From Bacillota bacterium (GTDB lineage Bacteria; Bacillota; Clostridia; Acetivibrionales; DTU013), in the NCBI GenBank assembly GCA_023409735.1, contig JAEYRB010000033.1, positions 1 to 11,690 on the forward strand: a stretch of DNA of 11,690 nucleotides, in the 5' to 3' direction. How positions within the stretch are numbered: the stretch's first letter is position 1; every line of letters starts with the position of its first letter. Shown in pieces: positions 5,345 to 11,690 of the stretch. A program made the position numbers and the translations under genes. The notes beneath the pieces were generated by a model. That model worked only from the letters and a program-made list of their open reading frames with translations. It had not been told where the DNA came from and made no database searches.

Positions 5345-6337
5345 ATGAAAAAAGTGAATTTATTTTTATCCTGGCTTAAAAGTAGGCTAAGTGTTCACAT
5401 CATTTCTCTGGTAATATCATTAATTGCACTGGCAGTTTTTGTTCTGTACCGGCTGCCATCCGAACCTATTATATATATTTATGCACTTTCAGCAGCTATT
5501 CTCTTCATTGTCTGCACCTTAGACATTATTCGGTTTGCAGACAGGCACAGGACAATGACAAAGTTAAATCGCGAGATCACATATAGTATTAAAAATCTTC
5601 CTTCTGCTGACACGCTAATAGAAGCAGACTATCAGGAGCTTGTCAAATGTCTGTTTGATGAGTGCGCCTCCATACAGGCAAGTGCCGACGCATCAGCCAG
5701 TGATATGACAGACTTTTATACTCTCTGGGCTCATCAGATCAAAACACCCATATCTGCCATGAGGCTCTTGATTCAAAGCGGTGAAGCCTCTGATGCAGAT
5801 ATTACGGCAGAGCTTTTTAAAATAGAGCAATATGTTGAAATGGTGCTGTCCTATCTTCGAATTGGCAGTGAAAGTAATGATTTTATTATACGCAGATACT
5901 ATCTTGACAGCATAGTAAAACAGTCGGTCCGTAAATATGCCAGGCTTTTTATTACAAAGAAGATAAGTCTTAATTACACGCCTTGTGAGATTGAAGTGCT
6001 GACTGATGAAAAATGGCTTCAATTCACTATAGAACAGCTTCTGAGCAATGCCCTCAAATATACTAAGGAGGGTAGCATTTCTGTCTATACAGAAGATCAT
6101 TCACTTGTTATAGAAGATACAGGCATTGGGATTTCAGATGAAGACCTGCCCAGAGTATTTGAAAAGGGTTATACGGGTTATAATGGTCATGAAGATAAGA
6201 AATCAACCGGAATCGGCCTGTACCTCTGTAAAAAGGCGCTTATAAAGCTGGGACACTCTGTTGAGATCCGCTCAAAGGTAGGAGTAGGTACAAAAGTCAT
6301 TATAGATCTGCAGATACCTGAGGTTGAGGTAGAGTAA
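5345..6337 (+). CDS. bceS: Bce-type intramembrane-sensing histidine kinase
   Basis: A 330-residue sensor kinase. Two membrane segments (about 16-36 and 41-63) are joined by only a few residues, so it has almost no extracellular sensor; kinases of this type get their signal from the partner permease. The DHp domain carries H130 in WAHQIKTPI. The ATPase domain has N235 in LLSNALKYT, DTGIG (258-262), an F-box in VFEKGYTG, and STGIGLYL (287-294). The length fits BceS. The start lies one base after the response regulator stop with no strong binding site of its own, so translation is probably coupled. Upstream transporter genes make a complete Bce module, with the transporter placed first. Confidence 0.93.
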   Translation: MKKVNLFLSWLKSRLSVHIISLVISLIALAVFVLYRLPSEPIIYIYALSAAILFIVCTLDIIRFADRHRTMTKLNREITYSIKNLPSADTLIEADYQELVKCLFDECASIQASADASASDMTDFYTLWAHQIKTPISAMRLLIQSGEASDADITAELFKIEQYVEMVLSYLRIGSESNDFIIRRYYLDSIVKQSVRKYARLFITKKISLNYTPCEIEVLTDEKWLQFTIEQLLSNALKYTKEGSISVYTEDHSLVIEDTGIGISDEDLPRVFEKGYTGYNGHEDKKSTGIGLYLCKKALIKLGHSVEIRSKVGVGTKVIIDLQIPEVEVE

Positions 6338-6350
6338 ACAACCTAATTAA

Positions 6351-6444
6351 TGTCCAAACCTTATAACCCAATAATACTGCCAAACTCTATAACCCATTTA
6401 ATGCCAAACTTTATAACCCATTTAATGCCAACTCTCATAACTGG
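6351..6444. repeat. 24-bp direct repeat, about four units
   Basis: Units 2 (6378-6401) and 3 (6402-6425) differ by one base and share the core TATAACCCATTTAA. Unit 1 (6351-6374) is diverged and separated by 3 bp, and unit 4 (6426-6444) is partial and diverged. The array lies between the stop codons of the convergent kinase and ridA genes. With no unique spacers it is not a CRISPR. No terminator is clear in this gap. Confidence 0.8.
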
Positions 6445-6510
6445 TTCAAGATCATCAATGTTCTTTTACATCATACCATGCCCTTACAGATGCAAAATGC
6501 TCAAAAGCAC

Positions 6511-6885
6511 CTATTCAATTTCTGCTATTGCCTCTATTTCAACCAATAGGTTTTTAGGTAGAGTTTTTACAGCAACACATGACCTTGCAGGAAAGCTTGT
6601 GAAAAAGCTTGCATATACCTCATTAAATGCTGCGAAATCAGCCATATCAGCAAGAAAGCAGGTGGTTTTTATTGTTTTCTCAAAGCTTGATCCGGCAGCT
6701 TCCAAAACAGCACCCAGATTTTTTATCACCTGCAACGTCTGGTCTTTAATATTATCTCCTACAATAGCTCCTGTTTCAGGGGAAATCGCAATCTGACCTG
6801 AAGTAAAGACCAGATTTCCTGATACCTTTGCCTGCGAATATGGGCCGATAGCCTTTGGTGCCTTATCTGTATGTATTGTCTTCAT
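6511..6885 (-). CDS. ridA: RidA family 2-iminobutanoate/2-iminopropanoate deaminase
   Basis: A 124-residue protein, the usual length for RidA (YjgF/YER057c/UK114), a trimeric cytosolic enzyme that hydrolyses reactive enamines and imines such as 2-aminoacrylate to keto acids and ammonia. Visible signatures are IGPYSQA (13-19), NLVFTSGQI (24-32), the catalytic arginine R101 in FPARSCVAV, and the C-terminal EIEAIA. The start is supported by GGGAG at 6895-6899, nine bases upstream on the minus strand. It converges with the kinase gene and is separated from the PHP gene behind it by about 245 bp, so it probably has its own transcript. Confidence 0.93.
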   Translation of the reverse strand: MKTIHTDKAPKAIGPYSQAKVSGNLVFTSGQIAISPETGAIVGDNIKDQTLQVIKNLGAVLEAAGSSFEKTIKTTCFLADMADFAAFNEVYASFFTSFPARSCVAVKTLPKNLLVEIEAIAEIE

Positions 6886-6927
6886 TTTTTGTTTCTCCCT
6901 TCATACTTTATGTGTTTACATTTATTA

Positions 6928-6956
6928 ATGTTATTTCATGAAAATAAAGTTTTCAA
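6928..6956 (-). promoter_or_regulatory. Possible ridA promoter
   Basis: On the minus strand TTGAAA (6951-6956), a 17-bp spacer and TAACAT (6928-6933) lie 43 bp before the ridA start. The -10 matches only four of six consensus bases. Confidence 0.35.
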
Positions 6957-6963
6957 GGTATAA

Positions 6964-7002
6964 CGAGGCACATAATGTAACAAACTTTTGTCTTCTGCCT
7001 CG
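6964..7002. repeat. Inverted repeat between the PHP gene and ridA
   Basis: CGAGGCA (6964-6970) and TGCCTCG (6996-7002) pair perfectly across 25 nt that include a smaller dyad (ACAAA-CT-TTTGT). No T-run follows on either strand. It lies just upstream of the proposed ridA promoter and could be an operator or an RNA structure. The remaining 7003-7129 is AT-rich and shows nothing I can name. Confidence 0.35.
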
Positions 7003-7129
7003 ATTAAACACAGTCGATGTAAGAAAAATTTCCTAAAGCCGAAAATTATCTATAAAACGATGTGCTATAAAATACTATATGCGTTTTCGACTTTGCTTAA
7101 AACATTGTATAACAGCCTATGACTGATTA

Positions 7130-7816
7130 TCACTCATCCGGCGTAAGGTTATACAAGCGATTACTTCCCTCACCACTTCGTATTGCCTTTAGCAATTCTT
7201 CAAGAGTGTTTATCCTTCTATTAAATTCAATGGCGGCCAGTCGTGCCTGGTTGCCCGTATGATTGTCGGAGCCTACTATTTTAGTAAGGCAATACGAATC
7301 AGCATACTTGTCAGCCATATCATTTTCAAAGTCGGTCCTGTTGGCATTAAGCGTTTCGACTGCATCCACATGTCTTGGCATAAGCCGTATCATTTCAATA
7401 TAACCAGCTTCTCTAAATGGATGAGCTTGGACAATTACTCCTCCGGCATCGTGAACCCTGTCGCAGTATTCACTTACTGTCCAGTCAAGGCAATCCGGGT
7501 TTTTATATAGCCATTTTTCATCAAGGCCGTATGTGAGGAAATCAGTGCCAAAATATGAATACTCCCATGCAAGAAACACGTCAATTCCGAGCTTGTCACC
7601 CATGACCTTAGCCCTATTATAGCCCTCCAAAAACATAGAAACCCTACTGTTCCAGCATGCATCCGCTGTAACCGTTGTATTTCCGTTCAGAAAATGATCT
7701 GTTATACAAAGACCATTATAGCCCATATCAAAATAGAATTTAACCTGATTCTCTGCACTGTTGCTCGCGCACTTACTAACCTCAGCAGTGTGGCAGTACA
7801 TTTCATATTTAAACAA
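7130..7816 (-). CDS. PHP-domain protein, probable metal-dependent phosphoesterase
   Basis: From the chosen TTG start it has 228 residues. Motifs of the polymerase and histidinol phosphatase (PHP) fold appear in order: EMYCHTAE (5-12), ITDHF with D40/H41, AWE with E85, QAHPFR with H132, and GSDNH with D184/H186. PHP proteins bind up to three metals and hydrolyse phosphoesters; the substrate here is unknown. The first His of the usual HxH motif is Tyr (YCH), so one metal ligand may be missing. The frame is open from ATG 7870 and also has ATG 7831, but neither has a binding site. TTG 7816 has GGGGGA 6-7 nt upstream and yields a start directly before the first motif, as in relatives. Confidence 0.8.
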   Translation of the reverse strand: MFKYEMYCHTAEVSKCASNSAENQVKFYFDMGYNGLCITDHFLNGNTTVTADACWNSRVSMFLEGYNRAKVMGDKLGIDVFLAWEYSYFGTDFLTYGLDEKWLYKNPDCLDWTVSEYCDRVHDAGGVIVQAHPFREAGYIEMIRLMPRHVDAVETLNANRTDFENDMADKYADSYCLTKIVGSDNHTGNQARLAAIEFNRRINTLEELLKAIRSGEGSNRLYNLTPDE

Positions 7817-7951
7817 AGATAATTCCCCCATATTAAATATACTTATAACATTATCCACATTCCATTGCATCGGCTTTTCTATTCATTGTTTCATTGCAAG
7901 ATAATCACGCCTCAGGCGGCACCTAATTAATCATTGTTATTAACAAAGAAA

Positions 7952-9895
7952 TTACTGGGCAAAATATTTGTCAACTGCCAGCTTGACTGCTTCAGCAGCT
8001 TTGTCTTGAAATGCCTGATCATTAAGCAGCAGCTCTTCATTCTGATTATCAATAAAGGCAGTCTCTATAAGAATAGCAGGTGCATTAGTTTCCCGGCATA
8101 CAGACAGGTTTTTCTTCTTAATTCCCCTGTCATGAAGGCCAAGCGCCTCAACAAGCTCTTTTTGCACAAGTGCCGCCAGGTAGATGCATTCCTCCTGATG
8201 TTCAAATACCGGCTTGTAAAGCTCCTTCTGAGTATACGTTTCAATACCATAACCATCATGCAGATCACTTGCATTACAATGGATGCTTATGAACATACCT
8301 GCCCCGGCTTTATTTGCTATTACAGACCTTTCTGCTAGCGGAATGAATGTATCGTCTGAGCGTGTGAGCAGAACTTCATATCCGGCATTTTTTAAAAGCT
8401 CGGCGAGTTTAAGTGCTATAGAAAGATTTATATTCTTCTCCAGTGTTCCGGAAAAGCCAACAGCACCGCTGTCATATCCTCCATGGCCTGCATCGACTAC
8501 AATAAGCCTGTTATTGTTTACATAACTTGTTCCTGTCGGGGGCAGTATATTATTCTCATTGTCACCAGGTTGATTATCACTGCCTTCCGATTCGCCGCTC
8601 GGTCTGTGTATATCAATATACCCTCCTCTGTCTGTCTTGACAGTGCCAGGATCATTTTCGCTTACTGTGCCTGTCGTAACGCTTCCGTCTGCGTATGTAT
8701 TACCGCTCATATCAATATTGCCGTTTGCACCTGCATTATCCGACGTGACAATCTTGATGTAATCACCTGATATCCAACCGGGTACACCATCTGCCATAAC
8801 CACGTACCAATTATTCGATGACAAGAGAGAAGCTGTAAGTTTATTACCCGAATATACCTTTGATAAAACATTATATGATGTTCCGGGACCTGATCTTACA
8901 TTTACAACACTGCCGCTTACCACAAGAGTATTGTTCACGGGCTTAAAAGAAATCTCCTCACTACTACCAGCTTCATTCGATTTATTTTCGATATCATTAT
9001 TTGAATCGCTAATATCAGAGCTATTACCGGAAGCGTACACTTCATCAACCTGATCTCCCGTTATCCAGCCTGTTATATCATTTATAGCTACCCTATACCA
9101 TGAATTGGATGACCTCAGTGACGCTGTTAGGCTTTCACCCTTATATACCTTAGTTAAAACTGCATAAGCTGTATCAGGGCCTGACCTGATGTTGACTACG
9201 CTGCCCTTAACTTCAAGCTTGCTGCTTATAGGCTCGCTCATAGCATATACCATTGTTCTATTAATAAGGGCAACAGCCTCTGCCCTGGAGATTCCATCAT
9301 CAGGCCTGAAAAAGCCGTTTGTATCTCCATTCATAATACCGGCTGACACTAAAGTGCTTACCTGTTTTACAGCATAACCGGCTATCTGAGAAGCATCCTT
9401 AAAGGCTTTTTCTTCATTGCCTCCATAAATACCTGTCAGATCAGCTATAAGTGCAGCAGCATCCTGTCTTGATATTGGAAGCTCAGGCTTTAAGATATCA
9501 TCAGAGTATATTCCCATATACCCCGCTTTTTCCGCTGCCCATATGTACTTTGCATACCACTTATTTTCGCTGACGTCTTTATATTGGCATTCCGTTCCTT
9601 CTAATGGAACTAAAAATACAACGTTAAGCATCTTAATGAATTCTGCCCGGCTTACCATATCGTTCGGCTTAAACACATTTCCCGGATATCCATTGACATA
9701 TCCTGCGTCAAGCGCCTTTACTATATCTGCTTTTCCCCAATGTCCGTCTATATCGGTTAATCTTATTTCATCTGCATAAGAATTTAGACTGTTCATGCTC
9801 ATAAGTAGAATTGCGGCAGAAATAATTGCAGTGAACATTCTTTTAATTATACTACTCTTTTTTCTTGTTTTTCTCCCAAAAATACCCCTAATCAT
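7952..9895 (-). CDS. Secreted SLH-SH3b-amidase (N-acetylmuramoyl-L-alanine amidase)
   Basis: A modular wall enzyme of 647 residues that should cut the amide between muramic acid and the peptide stem. Residue numbers count from the chosen start. A signal peptide ends near SYA-DE (about residue 42). Three SLH repeats follow (about 45-87, 103-151, 164-211; motifs ITDIDGHW-like, SRAEF, SRQDA, SRAEA), then two SH3b repeats (about 228-284 and 324-382, each with VNxRSGP), then a Ser/Gly/Asn-rich linker. The Amidase_3 domain (about 462-645) has zinc ligands H471 (DAGHGG), E486 (LEKN) and H539 (SIHCNA), and catalytic E611 (IETAF). ATG 9895 has GGGG seven bases upstream; ATG 9913 has no site. SLH domains would anchor it to secondary wall polymer. 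Confidence 0.93.
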   Translation of the reverse strand: MIRGIFGRKTRKKSSIIKRMFTAIISAAILLMSMNSLNSYADEIRLTDIDGHWGKADIVKALDAGYVNGYPGNVFKPNDMVSRAEFIKMLNVVFLVPLEGTECQYKDVSENKWYAKYIWAAEKAGYMGIYSDDILKPELPISRQDAAALIADLTGIYGGNEEKAFKDASQIAGYAVKQVSTLVSAGIMNGDTNGFFRPDDGISRAEAVALINRTMVYAMSEPISSKLEVKGSVVNIRSGPDTAYAVLTKVYKGESLTASLRSSNSWYRVAINDITGWITGDQVDEVYASGNSSDISDSNNDIENKSNEAGSSEEISFKPVNNTLVVSGSVVNVRSGPGTSYNVLSKVYSGNKLTASLLSSNNWYVVMADGVPGWISGDYIKIVTSDNAGANGNIDMSGNTYADGSVTTGTVSENDPGTVKTDRGGYIDIHRPSGESEGSDNQPGDNENNILPPTGTSYVNNNRLIVVDAGHGGYDSGAVGFSGTLEKNINLSIALKLAELLKNAGYEVLLTRSDDTFIPLAERSVIANKAGAGMFISIHCNASDLHDGYGIETYTQKELYKPVFEHQEECIYLAALVQKELVEALGLHDRGIKKKNLSVCRETNAPAILIETAFIDNQNEELLLNDQAFQDKAAEAVKLAVDKYFAQ

Positions 9896-10049
9896 TTGTA
9901 TACCCCAAAGCATTTTTTAGCATATTTCGATTGTATATAAAAATAATACTATAAAATTGCTGAAAGTGGGCTTAATATTGGGAAAATTAATCAAAATTTA
10001 ATATAGGATAGAAAAATAATACCATGAAATAAAAAATTTTATATTACTA

Positions 10050-10078
10050 TTGACGGCAATAATAGAAAATGATATTAT
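10050..10078 (+). promoter_or_regulatory. Sigma-A promoter of the TetR regulator gene
   Basis: -35 TTGACG (10050-10055), exactly 17 bp, -10 TATTAT (10073-10078). Transcription would start near 10085, inside the dyad that follows. The rest of the divergent gap to the amidase gene (9896-10049) is very AT-rich and shows no clear leftward promoter. Confidence 0.8.
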
Positions 10079-10079
10079 G

Positions 10080-10097
10080 CTACCAAACGGTAGGTAG
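10080..10097. promoter_or_regulatory. Probable TetR operator
   Basis: CTACC (10080-10084), AAAC, GGTAG (10089-10093) is a perfect 5-bp dyad, and GGTAG overlaps a second TAG to give GGTAGGTAG. It covers the expected transcription start, so a bound repressor would block the promoter. ACC/GGT dyads of this type are common operators of TetR-family proteins; binding by this protein is inferred from position. Confidence 0.6.
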
Positions 10098-10118
10098 TTT
10101 ACTTTTTATGGAGGCGCT

Positions 10119-10694
10119 ATGAAAAAAGATCAAATATTAGACAAAGCAATGGAATTATTCGCAAACCAAGGATTCTTTGGTACAAGTATGGATGATATAG
10201 CTAAGGCTGTAGGAATAAAGAAGGCTTCACTATATTCCCATTATGCAGGTAAGGAAAGTATATTCACTGCTGTATTCAACAACATTTTAAATGATTATTC
10301 TTCTTTTATTGATGATTTGACTATGTGTAGTGAGGAGACAAATCATCTGGAGAAATTAACTGATGTTTTTTCTCGGTATGTAAAGAACTGTGAGAATAAT
10401 TTTAAGATGATCTTCTGGGACAGATACTATTATTACCCGCCGGAATACCTAAAAGACTATATTTTTCAAAAAACATATGAAATAGAAATGCTCTTCCTTG
10501 AAAAAATTACAAACATATTTGAACAGGGGATTAAAAACGGGAGCATCAGGAGCAAAAATGCAAATGATATTGCCTTATCCTTCTATTACATGATGATAGG
10601 CTTTGCAATGACAGTTAAGTTTTATGATGGAAAAGAAATCGATAAGGATATTGTCAGATGTACAACCGCATTTTTAGATGGCATAAAGTCATGA
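10119..10694 (+). CDS. TetR/AcrR family transcriptional regulator
   Basis: A 191-residue one-component regulator. The N-terminal helix-turn-helix (about 5-50) includes ALFANQGF-like MELFANQGFFGTSMDDIAK and the recognition-helix stretch KKASLYSHYAGKESIF. The C-terminal part (about 60-191) is helical and variable, as expected of a ligand-binding and dimer domain, and is rich in aromatics (WDRYYYYPPEY). GGAGG at 10110-10114 precedes ATG by 4 nt. It probably represses its own promoter and the reductase gene 52 bp downstream. The inducer is unknown; the usual ones are small lipophilic or toxic compounds. Confidence 0.92.
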   Translation: MKKDQILDKAMELFANQGFFGTSMDDIAKAVGIKKASLYSHYAGKESIFTAVFNNILNDYSSFIDDLTMCSEETNHLEKLTDVFSRYVKNCENNFKMIFWDRYYYYPPEYLKDYIFQKTYEIEMLFLEKITNIFEQGIKNGSIRSKNANDIALSFYYMMIGFAMTVKFYDGKEIDKDIVRCTTAFLDGIKS

Positions 10695-10746
10695 TAGTTA
10701 TAATTAAGTAGCTATAAATAAAAAATAATATTCTGGAGGAAATAAT

Positions 10747-11690
10747 ATGAATGAGGGATTCACAAGAAGGCTTGGGCGATCCAAAATTGAAGTTAGCGCA
10801 TTAGGATTAGGATGTTGGGCTATTGGAGGACCGTTTACTTATAACGGAATGTCTGATGGCTGGGGTGATGTTGACGATACCGAGTCAATTAATGCTTTGC
10901 ACAGAGCTTTTGATCTTGGTATAAACTATTTGGACACAGCTGATGCCTATGGCGTTGGACATAGTGAAGAGGTAGTTGGAAAAGCAATTGCAGGAAGAAG
11001 GAGCAACCTTGTTATCTCTACAAAGTTTGGGAATATTGGTAATGAAGCTACCAAAACTCTACAAGGGACAAATGTAACACCTGATTACATAGAAAGAGCT
11101 TGCGATGCATCACTCAAAAGACTCAATACTGATTATATTGACTTATACCTGCTTCACGTATGGGATGTATCGGTAGGTGAAGTTGAAACAATATGTGCGA
11201 CTCTTGATAAGCTCGTTGAGAAAGGTAAAATCCGTACTTATGGATGGAGTACAGATCTTGCAGATGGTGCTAAGTTGTTTGCAGAAAGAGCAAATTGCTC
11301 TGCTATAATGCACAATTTAAATGTATTAGAGGATGCTCGGCAATTAGTTAAATTGTGTGAGAATAACGACCTTGCCAGTATTAATCGTGCTCCTTTAGCT
11401 ATGGGATTCCTAAGCGGTAAATTCAATGCTGACTCTTTATTATCAAAAAATGATGTGCGAGGAGCAGGTCATCCCTGGGTTTCATACTTCAAAGACGGGA
11501 AACCTGTACCTGAATTCTTAAACGCTCTTGATTCAGTTAAAGAAGTTCTGACAAGTGGTGGTCGCACTCTGGTCCAGGGAGCTTTAGCATGGATTTGGGG
11601 CAAAAGCCGCAGCACTATACCTGTACCGGGATTTAAAAATACGAAGCAGGTTGAAGAGACCGCAAAAGCAATGGATTTTGGTCCACTTTC
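10747..11690 (+). CDS. Aldo/keto reductase, 3' end cut by the window
   Basis: An NAD(P)H-dependent oxidoreductase, open for 314 codons to the window edge with no stop. The catalytic tetrad is complete: D63 and Y68 in LDTADAYG, K93 in STKFG, H137 in YLLHVW. A TIM-barrel order follows, with GKIRTYGWS, APLAMGFLSGKF and the cofactor-binding region TIPVPGFKNTKQVEE near the end, so only a short tail should be missing. GGAGGA lies six bases before ATG. No promoter is evident in the 52-bp gap after the TetR gene, so the two are probably co-transcribed. The substrate cannot be told; control by a TetR protein suggests detoxification of a carbonyl compound. Confidence 0.92.
   Translation, partial: MNEGFTRRLGRSKIEVSALGLGCWAIGGPFTYNGMSDGWGDVDDTESINALHRAFDLGINYLDTADAYGVGHSEEVVGKAIAGRRSNLVISTKFGNIGNEATKTLQGTNVTPDYIERACDASLKRLNTDYIDLYLLHVWDVSVGEVETICATLDKLVEKGKIRTYGWSTDLADGAKLFAERANCSAIMHNLNVLEDARQLVKLCENNDLASINRAPLAMGFLSGKFNADSLLSKNDVRGAGHPWVSYFKDGKPVPEFLNALDSVKEVLTSGGRTLVQGALAWIWGKSRSTIPVPGFKNTKQVEETAKAMDFGPL

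Noticed and set aside
6494..6510. Terminator directly after ridA
   Set aside because: On the minus strand the stem is only 4-5 bp (TGCT/AGCA) with a TTTT tract; too weak to call.
6350..6796. Rightward frame of 148 codons after the kinase gene
   Set aside because: Its first part is the translated 24-bp repeat and the rest is antisense to ridA.
7907..7922. Terminator after the amidase gene
   Set aside because: The GC-rich dyad (CGCC-TCA-GGCG) has a 4-bp stem and no T-run on the minus strand.
7934..8770. Several rightward frames opposite the amidase gene
   Set aside because: They are the complementary strand of a gene with full signal peptide, SLH, SH3b and amidase motifs.

Overview
The window looks like chromosomal DNA from a low-GC Gram-positive, most likely a member of the Clostridia. 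The support is AT-rich intergenic DNA, strong GGAGG-type ribosome binding sites, a Bce-type antimicrobial-peptide module, an S-layer-homology (SLH) cell-wall amidase, and tRNAs that carry an encoded CCA. I cannot name the species from the sequence alone.

Layout. 1-820: a leftward tRNA operon (promoter, then tRNA-Glu-UUC, tRNA-Asp-GUC, tRNA-Thr-UGU, then a terminator). Its two spacers each hold a related insert of about 115 bp next to a 22-nt duplicate of the 3' end of the upstream tRNA. 821-1624: about 800 bp with no convincing protein gene. It contains an orphan rightward promoter, a 191-bp insertion-sequence-like relic with inverted ends, a 90-nt imperfect hairpin, an 11-copy 14-bp tandem repeat, and the regulatory region of the next operon. 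1625-6337: a Bce-type peptide sensing and detoxification module, with ATPase and permease first, then a strong terminator and a separate promoter, then response regulator and intramembrane-sensing kinase. 6338-6510: a short 24-bp repeat. 6511-9895: three leftward genes, namely a RidA-type enamine/imine deaminase, a PHP-domain protein with one unusual metal-ligand substitution, and a secreted SLH-SH3b-SH3b-amidase. 9896-11690: a divergent unit made of a TetR-family regulator with promoter and operator, followed by an aldo/keto reductase that runs off the window.

How the genes work together. The ABC transporter and two-component system should form one sensory unit in which the permease informs the kinase and the regulator activates the transporter promoter. 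A 12-mer found both upstream of the ATPase gene and after the permease gene is a candidate regulator site. The TetR regulator probably represses itself and the co-directional reductase. The amidase is predicted to be exported and held at the cell wall by its SLH domains. RidA is a general metabolic repair enzyme with no clear link to its neighbours.

The least conventional structure is in the tRNA spacers. Two different tRNA genes carry the same insert at the same T-loop position, each with a duplicate of its own tRNA 3' end. This resembles integration at tRNA attachment sites, but in an element far too small to encode a recombinase.
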